From contig DAOUPV010000002.1 in NCBI GenBank assembly GCA_030625965.1, positions 38,902-102,901 on the forward strand: 64,000 bases of DNA. Direction: 5' to 3'. A program made the position numbers and the translations under genes. The notes under the pieces were generated by a model. It saw nothing but the letters and a program-made list of their open reading frames with translations. It was not told where the DNA came from and did not search any database. Positions 49,206 to 58,815 of this stretch are shown here, piece by piece; the stretch's first letter is position 1, and every line of letters begins with the position of its first letter. The DNA is from Clostridia bacterium. Lineage in GTDB: Bacteria > Bacillota > TC1 > UBA5767.

Positions 49206-49928
49206 ATGATCAAAGGGATACTATTAGATAAAGATGGAACTATTTTGGATATCGATAAGACCTGGGTGCCGGTGGCACGTCGGGTATGCAAGGCTGTGGC
49301 AGAGGAGTATGCACCGGAAATAGATCCGGTGGAATTGCTACAGGCTATTGGTATAGAAGGTGACTATGTTAATCCGTCTGGTTCAATGGCCAAAGGTACC
49401 AATGCGGACATCGCCGACGATTTCCTACAAGTGATGCGGTTCTATGGCAAAGAGATTGAGGGAGAGACTTTTGCTGCCAGATCGGAGCATTACTTCAACG
49501 CCTTTTCTTTGGATGTGCAAGTCATACCCAGTGTTGAGGATTTGCCGGCCCTACTCGGCAGATTGAAGGAAAGAGGGTTGGTAATCGGACTGGCCACGGC
49601 AGATACCCTGGTTTCAGCCAGAAATTGCCTACTAAAGATGAATGTTTTGGAGCTATTCGAGTACATCGGGTCAGATGATGGTATAATAAAACCAAAGCCC
49701 GCCCCCGAAATGATGGAGGCGTTCTGTCAAAAATATGGACTGCAACCTTCAGAAGTAGCCATGGTAGGAGATACCATGACAGATATGGCCTTTGGCCGTA
49801 ATACCGGGGCAGGGGTGCTGATTGGCATCGAAAAAGAACCAAGCGAAGTGGGCGAAACCGCAGACTATGCGATTTCATCTGTAGCGGAGTTGATTAACGG
49901 AGAAGAAAAACTGATTTGGGAGAGATAA
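49206..49928 (+). CDS. HAD-superfamily phosphatase (phosphoglycolate phosphatase-like)
   Basis: ILLDKDGTILDIDKTW; VGDTMTDMAFGRNTGAGVLIG. Confidence 0.88.
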   Translation: MIKGILLDKDGTILDIDKTWVPVARRVCKAVAEEYAPEIDPVELLQAIGIEGDYVNPSGSMAKGTNADIADDFLQVMRFYGKEIEGETFAARSEHYFNAFSLDVQVIPSVEDLPALLGRLKERGLVIGLATADTLVSARNCLLKMNVLELFEYIGSDDGIIKPKPAPEMMEAFCQKYGLQPSEVAMVGDTMTDMAFGRNTGAGVLIGIEKEPSEVGETADYAISSVAELINGEEKLIWER

Positions 49929-49929
49929 G

Positions 49930-50625
49930 ATGAAAGAAATCGTGCTTGTCTGCAGTGGGACAACAGAAGAATCTAGCGACAAGAAATTAGTCGGCTGGCA
50001 GGATGTAAGACTTTCGAAAACCGGACTTGAAGAAGAGTATCGTGCGGGGAGGATTCTCAGGAACAACGGATATACTTTTGACCTGGCCTTTACTTCCGTG
50101 TTGACGCGGGGAATCCAGTCATTGTGGCAGATCCTCGATGCAATGGATCTGCATTGGCTCAAGGTAAATAAGAACTGGAGACTAAACGGCAGATACTATG
50201 GACAGCTGGAGGGCATGAGTTACCAGCAAATCGCCGAAGTCTATGGGGCGGAGAAGCTCGAGCTCTGGATGAACGACTATAAAGCGTTTGTCCCCACCGT
50301 GGAGATTGATGACCCGAGACATCCGTCTCATGATCCTAGATATGGGGATCTGATACCGGAAGAGATACCCCAAGGCGAAAACCTGGTAGAAACCTTCTCG
50401 CGGGTGTTTCCGCATTGGGACAACAAGATCAAACCCATGATTGCCATCGACCGTAAGGTCCTGGTGGTCGGGCACCATAACAGCATCCGGGCGCTGATGT
50501 CCATGATGGAGGATACCAACATTGAAGAAATCATAAGCCGACCGATAATCAGGGGTATACCCATGGTCTACAGGTTGGATGACGAACTGAACTTCCTATC
50601 TAGAGCGGAGCTGTTCGATGACTGA
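49930..50625 (+). CDS. Phosphoglycerate mutase-family (dPGM-like) protein lacking the catalytic RHG histidine
   Basis: Colinear with dPGM (LVGWQDVRLSKTGLEE; FTSVLTRGIQSLWQILDAMDLHWLKVNKNWRLNGRYYGQLEG; VVGHHNSIRAL), but VLVRHG reads VLVCSG. Confidence 0.85.
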   Translation: MKEIVLVCSGTTEESSDKKLVGWQDVRLSKTGLEEEYRAGRILRNNGYTFDLAFTSVLTRGIQSLWQILDAMDLHWLKVNKNWRLNGRYYGQLEGMSYQQIAEVYGAEKLELWMNDYKAFVPTVEIDDPRHPSHDPRYGDLIPEEIPQGENLVETFSRVFPHWDNKIKPMIAIDRKVLVVGHHNSIRALMSMMEDTNIEEIISRPIIRGIPMVYRLDDELNFLSRAELFDD

Positions 50626-51139
50626 AAAGGAGTACTTGTACCAGGGCTGGTTGAAGATTTTCCGCAGGCAAAGGAACGGTAGGAAATACGATATCCTGGA
50701 GTCACCCAGTGGGGTAGCTGCACTTCTGATTGATGACAAGGAACGAGTACTGCTGGTAGAACAATATCGCCCGGCGGTCGAGAAAAAGACCTGGGAGATT
50801 CCAGCAGGCTGTTTGGACAAGGCGGGCAAATCCTCAGTGGAGATATTGGTGGAAGAAATCGAAGAAGAGTGCGCGATGAACATCGATTCGCAAGAGTTGC
50901 ACCTACTGACCTCGTACATTCCCCAAATCGGCCATAATTATTCTACGATGGAGATATATTTTGCCAGATTAACCCAAGCGCAGGAGACGGAGCGAGCAGT
51001 GGATGATGTGGACGTAGAACGAATCCGGTGGTGGCCCTTGCAGGAATTGGGACAAGCCATAAAGCTAGGGGATATTCTGGATGCAAAGACAATACTAGCG
51101 TATTACTGTTACCGGGAGATGGACCGATCATGCGAGTGA
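50618..51139 (+). CDS. Nudix hydrolase family protein (ADP-ribose pyrophosphatase-like) with divergent Nudix box
   Basis: VLLVEQYRPAVEKKTWEIPAGCLDKAGKSSVEILVEEIEEECAM; downstream YSTMEIYFARL. Confidence 0.8.
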   Translation: MTEKEYLYQGWLKIFRRQRNGRKYDILESPSGVAALLIDDKERVLLVEQYRPAVEKKTWEIPAGCLDKAGKSSVEILVEEIEEECAMNIDSQELHLLTSYIPQIGHNYSTMEIYFARLTQAQETERAVDDVDVERIRWWPLQELGQAIKLGDILDAKTILAYYCYREMDRSCE

Positions 51140-51276
51140 TATTTCAGGACGACCACTACCGAATTATACAGATAGGGAAAGCCTTTCTGCTGTTGGAGTT
51201 TGAGGGTGATCGAATCATCCGCCATGTCTATCCTGAAGAAGAGCAGGCGAGAAAAGCCATGAAAAAGAATACGTAA
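51130..51276 (+). CDS. Small hypothetical protein (48 aa)
   Basis: MRVIFQDDHYRIIQIGKAFLLLEFEGDRIIRHVYPEEEQARKAMKKNT, overlapping the end of the Nudix gene. Confidence 0.45.
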   Translation: MRVIFQDDHYRIIQIGKAFLLLEFEGDRIIRHVYPEEEQARKAMKKNT

Positions 51277-51316
51277 AAAAATTGAGCCTTGGACATTGTC
51301 CAAGGCTCAATTTTTG
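51276..51316. terminator. Bidirectional intrinsic terminator
   Basis: AAAAAATTGAGCCTTGGACattGTCCAAGGCTCAATTTTT between convergent genes. Confidence 0.92.
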
Positions 51317-52966
51317 CTATGCGTTCTGGGCCAGTACGATACCGGCGATGTTGCTACAGTGGTCGCCGATTCGCTCCATATTGCTCAGAATGTCCAGGAA
51401 GGCCACACCCGATTGAGGATAGCAGACGCCTTCGTTCAGACGATTGATGTGCTTTTCTCGAAGCATCTGTTCAAGATTGTCAATGGCGTTCTCCAGATAT
51501 TGAACAGAATTTGCGGCCTCTTCATCATTATTAGCCAGAGCTTTCAGCGCAGCCTGGACGCATTCTTGGGTTATTTTGTAGATATCGTTCAGTTCTTCGA
51601 TAGCCAACTCGCTGAACTTGAATTGACCATCTATATAGAGCTGGGCTGTCTGGGCGATGTTCTCCGCGTGGTCGCCGATACGTTCGATGTCGTAGGCTAC
51701 GTGCAATAGACCGGAGTTCTCTTCTGACAGACGCTTACTGATGTTTTGCTGAGCAATTTTAGTCAGGTACAACGTTGTCTCTTTTTCCAGTTTGTCGATG
51801 ATCGGTTCGACTTCGAACACTTTACGTAGTTTCTTGGGTTTCTTGTCTACCAGACCCACAAAGGCGTTCTTGAAATTCTTAGAGGCCAGGTTACCGATGC
51901 TGACCAGCTCTTTTCTAGCTAAGGAAGAGGCGATTTCGGGTGTGCCGAGAACCCGTTCATCCAGATAGATGGGATTCTTGTCCAATTCTTTTTCTTCTTC
52001 CAGCACAGGTACTATGCGCAGTATCAGCTTATTGAACAGGCCGATGAAGGGGAAGAAAATCAGCGTATTGATAATGTTGAAGGCCGTATGGGCATTGGCT
52101 ACCAATCTGGCCACTGTCACTTCACCGCCGAAAGAGTTCACGATCATGTCTGTACCGTTGATGACCATGCCGGAAAAGGGCTTCAGGAATAACATGAAGA
52201 GCAGAGAACCCATAACATTGAACATCACATGGGCCAAAGCAGCACGCTTGGCGCTGCGGCTGGTTCCAATTGATGACAGTACAGCAGTGATGCAGGTTCC
52301 GATGTTGGTGCCGAACAAAACGGGAATGGCGCCTTGTATGTCAATAAGGCCTGAAGCGGCCATGGCAATCAGGATACCTGTCGCTGCACTGGAACTTTGC
52401 AGAACAAAGGTCACCGCCATACCGCTTAAAAGTCCTAAGAAAGGTCTGGTGGCGAAGCTTGCCATGATGCCGGTGAATTGAGCGTTGCTTCTGAGTGGTG
52501 CCATAGCATCACCCATGATCCCCATACCATGCATCAGGATACCGAAGCCGAGTATAATGGCGCCGACATATTTTACTGAAGATTTGGATCCTAGGAAATT
52601 GAGCAGGAAACCGATGATGATGATCGGCAGGACGAAATGCGAGATTTTAAAAGCGATCAACTGGGAGGTGATGGTCGTACCGACGTTGGCTCCCATGATA
52701 ACCGCGATAGCCTGGCGCAATGTCATCAGCCCTGCGTTAACGAAACCGACCACCATGACCGTAGTCGCGCTACTTGACTGAATCAGTGCCGTAACTCCAG
52801 CTCCTACCATAACTCCTAGTATGGGTTTGCTGGTCAGACGTTCCAGGATGCTTTGCATCCGGTCACCGGCAGCATTTTTGAGTCCGTTACTCATCATTTG
52901 CATGCCGAAAATAAAGAGGGCAAGACCTCCGAATAATCCAATAATTGCTTCCATGTAATGTACCAC
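51317..52966 (-). CDS. Na/Pi cotransporter family protein with PhoU-like C-terminus
   Basis: GLALFIFGMQMMSNGLKNAAGDRMQSILERLTSKPILGVMVGAGVTALIQSSSATTVMVVGFVNAGLM; C-terminal helical region with ERIGDHAENIA repeats. Confidence 0.93.
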   Translation of the reverse strand: MVHYMEAIIGLFGGLALFIFGMQMMSNGLKNAAGDRMQSILERLTSKPILGVMVGAGVTALIQSSSATTVMVVGFVNAGLMTLRQAIAVIMGANVGTTITSQLIAFKISHFVLPIIIIGFLLNFLGSKSSVKYVGAIILGFGILMHGMGIMGDAMAPLRSNAQFTGIMASFATRPFLGLLSGMAVTFVLQSSSAATGILIAMAASGLIDIQGAIPVLFGTNIGTCITAVLSSIGTSRSAKRAALAHVMFNVMGSLLFMLFLKPFSGMVINGTDMIVNSFGGEVTVARLVANAHTAFNIINTLIFFPFIGLFNKLILRIVPVLEEEKELDKNPIYLDERVLGTPEIASSLARKELVSIGNLASKNFKNAFVGLVDKKPKKLRKVFEVEPIIDKLEKETTLYLTKIAQQNISKRLSEENSGLLHVAYDIERIGDHAENIAQTAQLYIDGQFKFSELAIEELNDIYKITQECVQAALKALANNDEEAANSVQYLENAIDNLEQMLREKHINRLNEGVCYPQSGVAFLDILSNMERIGDHCSNIAGIVLAQNA

Positions 52967-53061
52967 CTTTTCAATATTCTAAACCACCTGAATTATAGCA
53001 TTAAACGTAGCTCTTGAGAACTGAAAAGATACTCATCTGAAAGGGAATGTCGGATAACTGG

Positions 53062-54153
53062 TTATCTTGACAAAAAATGCTTGCACACGTCCGATTGCTC
53101 CTTACTTATCGTTAACCACTCAGGCTGGTAGGGAGCGCATACGATGGTGGAGAACTTCCTTTCCAAGGTGCGCTGGATCACACGTAGATTTTCTTTGGGA
53201 CAGAAATTGAGCCACAATGAAGCGTCAGAACGAGGCAGGACAAGTTTCTGGAGATGTTGAATGCTCCAGGGGCTGCCAAGCGATGTGAGCACACTCTGGT
53301 TACTGCGCATGAATTCCAAATAGCGGGAATCGCTGGGATTCTTTGGAAGGACGCCCAAATCCAGAATGATATGCTGGAAATGCTCCAACTGTTTGATCCA
53401 ATTCTTGGAACGCTCGTAGGGCATAATGGCAAGAAGGGGTTGTGCCGGGAGGTAGTACAGGTTGCTGGTTGCGTCAAAGTATTCGTCGAGAAGGAAAAAT
53501 TCCTGCAGCACGGGACGTTCCTGATTCAGTTCCACCAGCAACACGTTCGCTTTAATGTAGGAGGACAGAAGTAGAGCAGTTTTAGTGGTACCGGTCCTTT
53601 CCTCCAGCCCGGCAACGGCAATGAAGTTTTTGGAAGAGGGTGCTTGCTGAGTTTCGGATTGTTCGAATGTTGTTCTCTGCAGATATGTTATTACGTCGGT
53701 TGGGTGAAGGATCAATTGAGGGAGGGATTCCTGCAGTTGGACGAGTCCCGCCGAGTTCGCCCGGTAGGAAAGGATATCGTATATCTGAAGTACGGCCAAT
53801 TCTGTCCGGAGCTGCTCTAGGCGCTGTGGTTGGGTGGAGAGCAGTAGAATTCTCAGCCGGGGATGGCCAAGACGTAGCCTTCTAAGCGTATCGAGACAAT
53901 TTGGCTTTGGAAGCAACAGGGTGTCTAGGATGAGCATAGCAATATCCCTTTCAGCCAGTAGGCTGAATAGCCGGTGAACATTAGTTGCAGGAGCCATGGA
54001 AGATTGTATCGATACAGATTCATGTCCGGTTTTTATCAGACTATCATTCACAAGGGAAGAAATTTTGGGATGTACAGCAACGAGAGTGGTCATGTCTCCT
54101 CCTAAAATCGTCGTTAATTTAGCGCTAGAGTATGTGTCGCCCGGAAAGTTCAC
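53062..54153 (-). CDS. CpaE-like pilus-assembly ATPase/receiver-like protein (divergent P-loop)
   Basis: N-terminal receiver-like region; VAGLEERTGTTKTALLLSSYIKANVLLVEL; next to tad genes. Confidence 0.55.
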   Translation of the reverse strand: MNFPGDTYSSAKLTTILGGDMTTLVAVHPKISSLVNDSLIKTGHESVSIQSSMAPATNVHRLFSLLAERDIAMLILDTLLLPKPNCLDTLRRLRLGHPRLRILLLSTQPQRLEQLRTELAVLQIYDILSYRANSAGLVQLQESLPQLILHPTDVITYLQRTTFEQSETQQAPSSKNFIAVAGLEERTGTTKTALLLSSYIKANVLLVELNQERPVLQEFFLLDEYFDATSNLYYLPAQPLLAIMPYERSKNWIKQLEHFQHIILDLGVLPKNPSDSRYLEFMRSNQSVLTSLGSPWSIQHLQKLVLPRSDASLWLNFCPKENLRVIQRTLERKFSTIVCAPYQPEWLTISKEQSDVCKHFLSR

Positions 54154-54282
54154 AATAATTTATAAAGGTGCCGGAACCGCCGTAACTGTATATTAGCTTA
54201 AGCGGGACCGGGGTTGAGAAGCTTCATTCTTTTTTGATGATGGTTAAACGGAGGAAAAGGGGTGTATCCGGATATATAATGG

Positions 54283-55323
54283 TTGCATAAATTAGGGAAG
54301 GCTTGTCAGATGCGTATCGGATTGAATTTGGAAAAAGACTATCGCGGTTTTTTCATGGAACAGTTTTTAGCTCGGACGAGCATGGATATCACTTTTGTCG
54401 TAATAGAAGAACAGGAGGGGGACGAGGCCTGCGCTTTGATCGTGAGCGACCGGCCGGAAATTGAAGTTGATTCTGCTGAGAATATAATCTACCTGGTGGA
54501 GCGGGAGCCAGAAACGGATAGACAGATATCCAAGCTTCAGCGATTTTCATTCGTTTATGCTGAGATCTTACATCATATAGTCAGTGGTCAGAAAAGCGAG
54601 CAGTCGAAAAAGGCTTCCGTAATCTGTGTGCTCTGCCCCGGGTCAGAGGAAAAGAGGAATGGAATTTCGCTGGGACTCGCAGGTTGTTTGGCTGAAAAAT
54701 GGGAGCATGTCGCCTACATGAGTACGGAAGGGATCGACATCAACGACCGCATACTGGATAGTCCTAAGGACGAAGGGTTCTCCCGCCTCTTTCTCAACGT
54801 GAACCGCCAGGCGGTGATGACCAATTTTTCTTATCAGCATGCCCAGCATTTCTACTTTTTGGGATCTGCCAGGAGCAGGAAGGACAAGCGTTCGATAGGC
54901 AAGGAAGAATATCGGGAGGTGCTGCACCGCTTTCGGCAAGAGCAGGCCTTTGATTATTTGGTGATGGAGCTAAGTCAGGAACTAGATGAGGCGGAAATGT
55001 GGCTTATGACCCAGGCCGAGACGGTCATCTGCATTCGAGGTGCAAGTGTTTATGAAAGAATCAAATGGGAAGAGGCCTTGAAAAGACTAGGCAAGGAATA
55101 TCCATCACTTCCACAGAAGTGTCTTTACCTGAATTATGGACAGACCAAACTGATGAATCCAATGTATCCCGGAGTGCCAGAGGGGGCGGGTGAATTCCAG
55201 GTGGAAGAGGTGTCAAATCTCTATCGTGAGACCAGTATCGGTATCGAATTCGACGCAGAAAGGCGCTTGATGCTAGAACTACAGCCGTTTATAGACTATA
55301 TGTTAGAAAGGATGATGTCATGA
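54283..55323 (+). CDS. Hypothetical tad-locus protein, possibly CpaE/ParA-like (degenerate)
   Basis: SVICVLCPGSEEKRNGISLGLAGCLAEKWEHVAYMSTEG layout; start-stop overlap with cpaF. Confidence 0.5.
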   Translation: MHKLGKACQMRIGLNLEKDYRGFFMEQFLARTSMDITFVVIEEQEGDEACALIVSDRPEIEVDSAENIIYLVEREPETDRQISKLQRFSFVYAEILHHIVSGQKSEQSKKASVICVLCPGSEEKRNGISLGLAGCLAEKWEHVAYMSTEGIDINDRILDSPKDEGFSRLFLNVNRQAVMTNFSYQHAQHFYFLGSARSRKDKRSIGKEEYREVLHRFRQEQAFDYLVMELSQELDEAEMWLMTQAETVICIRGASVYERIKWEEALKRLGKEYPSLPQKCLYLNYGQTKLMNPMYPGVPEGAGEFQVEEVSNLYRETSIGIEFDAERRLMLELQPFIDYMLERMMS

Positions 55324-56519
55324 GTGATTTGCATTTGATCAGGAATCAGATTCGTATGAACGTGAATGAAAAGGTGGCCCGCTATCCAGATGTCGAGGAT
55401 AACCAGTTGCAGGATGTAATCACGGAAGAGGTGCTGTCATATGAGCAAGCCGATATGTTGAGCTTTTCTCAAAAGGAGAAACTGATTGTCAGCATATACA
55501 ATTCCATGAGGAAATTGGATATTCTGCAACCGTTTCTGGAGGATGAGAGTGTTTCAGAAATCATGATTAACGGCCCAGACTGCATCTTTGTGGAAAGGGG
55601 GGGGAGGATGGAGCGGATTGACCAAGTTTTTGATACTCCGGAGACCCTGAACAATATCATCCAGAATGTAGTTACAAAGGTGAATCGCTCTGTTAATGAG
55701 ACGACCCCGATCGTCGATGCCCGGTTGGAAGATGGATCCAGGGTTGCGGTAGTTCTGCCCCCGGTTGCGCTGCAAGGACCGATTATGGCGATAAGGAAAT
55801 TCCCGGAGAACCCTTTGACCATGGAACATTTGCTAAAAAGTGGGAGTATGACATTGGAGGCTGCGGACTTCATGCACCTGCTAGTACGCAGCAAATATAA
55901 TATTTTCATTAGCGGTGGCACCAGTTCCGGTAAGACTACCTTCTTGAATATACTTTCCAATTACATCCCCGATGATGAGCGTATCGTGACCATTGAAGAC
56001 TCGGCTGAATTGCAGATCAAAGGGAAAGAGAACATTATCAGGCTGGAAGCCAGGATTGACACCAGCGGAGGATGTCCCATTTCCATCCGGGATTTGATCA
56101 AGACAGCGCTGCGTCTGAGACCTGACCGTATCATTGTCGGTGAGGTAAGGGGCAGAGAGGCGCTGGACATGTTGCAGGCCATGAATACGGGCCACGACGG
56201 TTCCTTGTCAACTGGCCATGCAAACAGTCCCAGGGATGCCTTGAAAAGGTTGGAGGTTATGGCAGTGGAGTCTGGTGAAATACCCCTAGATTCAGCACGC
56301 CAACAGATCGTCAGCGCGATAGATATTGTGGTTCAACTGTCACGGATCGGCAGCGGTAAGCGCAAGGTGATGTGGATTTCAGAACTGGTAGGAATCGAGA
56401 AAGGTGACTATCTCATGAATCACCTATACTCGTTCGATTTGGACCAGGGATGCCTGCAACGTAGCGGTGATTTGATGAATAAAGGAAAGCTGGACCTGCA
56501 GAAGAGTCTAAACAGATGA
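55320..56519 (+). CDS. cpaF: CpaF/TadA-type secretion ATPase
   Basis: FISGGTSSGKTTFLNILSNYIPDDERIVTIEDSAELQI; RPDRIIVGEVRGREALDMLQAMNTGHDGSLSTGHANS. Confidence 0.95.
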   Translation: MSDLHLIRNQIRMNVNEKVARYPDVEDNQLQDVITEEVLSYEQADMLSFSQKEKLIVSIYNSMRKLDILQPFLEDESVSEIMINGPDCIFVERGGRMERIDQVFDTPETLNNIIQNVVTKVNRSVNETTPIVDARLEDGSRVAVVLPPVALQGPIMAIRKFPENPLTMEHLLKSGSMTLEAADFMHLLVRSKYNIFISGGTSSGKTTFLNILSNYIPDDERIVTIEDSAELQIKGKENIIRLEARIDTSGGCPISIRDLIKTALRLRPDRIIVGEVRGREALDMLQAMNTGHDGSLSTGHANSPRDALKRLEVMAVESGEIPLDSARQQIVSAIDIVVQLSRIGSGKRKVMWISELVGIEKGDYLMNHLYSFDLDQGCLQRSGDLMNKGKLDLQKSLNR

Positions 56520-57220
56520 GACTGCGTTTGGCTTGCATGGTAGCGGCCTTTCTGCTGGGCTTGCTCCTCTTTGATCTCTGGTTCTTCGGATTGTTCATGG
56601 CGCCGTTGGGCTTTTTCATGGCAGGCAGGATCGAAAACCACATGACGAAGAAGAAAGAACGGGAGTACCTGGCGCAGTATCTGGATTTTCTGAATGTTTT
56701 CTCCATGACTAGCAGCGTGGGCCGTGGCGGTTTGGATGCGTTTCAATACTGTTTTGGTGAGTTGAGCCTGATTCATCCCGCTAGCAGGGGTTTCATGGCG
56801 GATTTGCAGGATGTGATCGCAAAGACTACCATGGACCAAGATATCTACCAGCTCTTCCGGGACCACCGTTTTCGCATTGCCAGGGAAGAAATCGATGTCT
56901 TCGTCCAAATGCTTTACCTCGCCAGCAAGAAAGGTGGGGATGTAGACCGGGTGATCTCCTATTGTGCTTCTCTGCTGGAGGAGCGTGTACGCATGCAAAA
57001 AGACAAAGAGGTCTTGATGGCGCGACAAAAGTTCGAATTGGATGTGATTGTTGCTTTACCGTTCGTACTTCTGGCCATAATGAAAGGCTCAAATCCAGGT
57101 TACCTGACAACGCTAGTATCTACACCGATGGGCTGGATAGCACTGTTCCTTTCCGTTGCATTAATGGGATTTTCGTTGGTATTGGGGGTGCAATTGTGCA
57201 GTTTCAAGAATCATTCCTAA
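56516..57220 (+). CDS. tadB: TadB-like type II/IV secretion inner-membrane protein
   Basis: T2SF-type layout with C-terminal TM pair; between cpaF and a tadC-like gene. Confidence 0.75.
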   Translation: MRLRLACMVAAFLLGLLLFDLWFFGLFMAPLGFFMAGRIENHMTKKKEREYLAQYLDFLNVFSMTSSVGRGGLDAFQYCFGELSLIHPASRGFMADLQDVIAKTTMDQDIYQLFRDHRFRIAREEIDVFVQMLYLASKKGGDVDRVISYCASLLEERVRMQKDKEVLMARQKFELDVIVALPFVLLAIMKGSNPGYLTTLVSTPMGWIALFLSVALMGFSLVLGVQLCSFKNHS

Positions 57221-57915
57221 AACGGGTGCGGACCAGCCGTTATGGTCGGTTTCATCAGCAGGCCGAAGTCATGCTGGGGTTGGAGGCGGACCAAGCTTCA
57301 TTTGAGCGATACATCCTGAAAAAAGTGAGATTCCAGCTATTTGGTACACTACTCTGTGTCGGGCTGGCTCTACTACTCAGAGAAAAGGCAATTCTACTGT
57401 TTATTGCTCTTTCCTACGGAAACCTGAGAGAAGAACTTTCCTTATATAAAAGGGCCAAGGATTTAACACGCGCCTACCGCAGGGCTTTTCCCATTTACAT
57501 CAGTAATCTGATCATCTTTCTCGAAGCGGGTTATTCTATGGAGATGGCCCTGAGGAAATCGGCTGAGATCGGATCTAGGAATCCATTGAAAGAACTATTC
57601 AAAACGGCATTCCAAGAGATCGACAACGGAGAACAGCGGGAAAAAGCATTTCGGAACATGGCGACCAGATCTAGGGATTCCTATGTATCCAAATTGATAT
57701 TTATCGCTGAACAGGGAATGCGGATCGGCAAGCGACAAGTAATGCCCGGCATGGAAGCCTTGTCCACCAGATGCTGGAGGGAGCAGATGGACCTGATTCG
57801 GGAAGACAGTGCTAAGGCTTCTTCTAAGATGGTGTTCCCGATGATCATGATGTTCATCTCTATTGCTATACTTGCGTTGGCGCCAGGCATCATCACATTG
57901 AGTTCGGCTTTTTGA
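57196..57915 (+). CDS. tadC: TadC-like type II secretion system F-domain protein
   Basis: AFPIYISNLIIFLEAGYSMEMALRKSAEIG...AEQGMRIGKRQVMPGMEALSTRCWREQMDLIREDSAKASSKMVFPMIMMFISIAILALAPGI; likely GTG start. Confidence 0.78.
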   Translation: MQFQESFLKRVRTSRYGRFHQQAEVMLGLEADQASFERYILKKVRFQLFGTLLCVGLALLLREKAILLFIALSYGNLREELSLYKRAKDLTRAYRRAFPIYISNLIIFLEAGYSMEMALRKSAEIGSRNPLKELFKTAFQEIDNGEQREKAFRNMATRSRDSYVSKLIFIAEQGMRIGKRQVMPGMEALSTRCWREQMDLIREDSAKASSKMVFPMIMMFISIAILALAPGIITLSSAF

Positions 57916-57928
57916 AAGGAGGGAGAAT

Positions 57929-58141
57929 ATGCGTATGTTACAAGAGGTTTGTATCCGGTTCATTCACGATGAGCGGGGTGTGGAGACGATTGAGGCAGTT
58001 ATTCTAATGATTGCCATCGTAGCGATAGGTTTCGCCTTTAAGAATACACTGACCAACTGGTTCAATGGATTGGTCGGTCAGATTGGAGACGGTACCAAAA
58101 ACGGTACGGTCAACGTAAAGGTAGGCACCTTTGGTAGATAG
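57929..58141 (+). CDS. Flp-type pilin
   Basis: 70 aa; FIHDERGVETIEAVILMIAIVAIGFAFKNTLTNWFNGL. Confidence 0.75.
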   Translation: MRMLQEVCIRFIHDERGVETIEAVILMIAIVAIGFAFKNTLTNWFNGLVGQIGDGTKNGTVNVKVGTFGR

Positions 58142-58796
58142 GAAAGGCTCCGTCTTGCTGGAGGCCACCTGGCTGGTGCCATTAATCATCACGCTGCTCC
58201 TGACGTTACTGCTGGCTGAAGTGAAACTTCTTGACTTTGGCTGGTCGGCCCAGAATATGCTGGGACTGATCCGTGAGGAATCGATGTGTTGGATCCAACC
58301 GGATGACGGCCTATACTGGGATGTTGAAAACCTGTTTCAGAAGGGAGGTGGTGCACAGGATCAGGACTCTGCTATAGTGGGTGAGCGATTCAATGACATG
58401 GGTGTGCGTTTCGGCACGATGGGTACGGTAGAGGAGGAGTTGAACTTCGGTCCGCTCAAGCTTGAGTGCCGGTGTCAGTTCAAAGATACAAGCATTCTGC
58501 CTACCTATCAGTTGCGTACGGCCAAATTGATTGAGGATGAGATCCTGCCTGAACTAGAAAAGCTGATTGACAGGGGGACGGAATCCCCGATCAACAAGAG
58601 CGAGGTATACGTGGTGGATGCCTCAGAAAAAGAACATGACTATCTCAAGGTTTACCATTTGCACAAAGATTGCCAATATGTCCGAAGCAAATCATGCCAG
58701 ACCATGAGCACCCAGGAAGCTATGGATGCGGGTTTCAGGCCGTGTGTGATTTGTCTGAAAAAAGAAATTGCCAAGAGCTATGAAAGCTTGCTATGA
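58131..58796 (+). CDS. TadE-like pseudopilin with C-terminal Ada-type Cys/His zinc-finger-like tail
   Basis: N-terminal RKGSVLLEATWLVPLIITLLLTLLLAEVKLL; C-terminal VYHLHKDCQYVRSKSCQTMSTQEAMDAGFRPCVICLKK. Confidence 0.7.
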   Translation: MVDRKGSVLLEATWLVPLIITLLLTLLLAEVKLLDFGWSAQNMLGLIREESMCWIQPDDGLYWDVENLFQKGGGAQDQDSAIVGERFNDMGVRFGTMGTVEEELNFGPLKLECRCQFKDTSILPTYQLRTAKLIEDEILPELEKLIDRGTESPINKSEVYVVDASEKEHDYLKVYHLHKDCQYVRSKSCQTMSTQEAMDAGFRPCVICLKKEIAKSYESLL

Positions 58797-58815
58797 TGGG
58801 AAAGGAGGTACGGCC

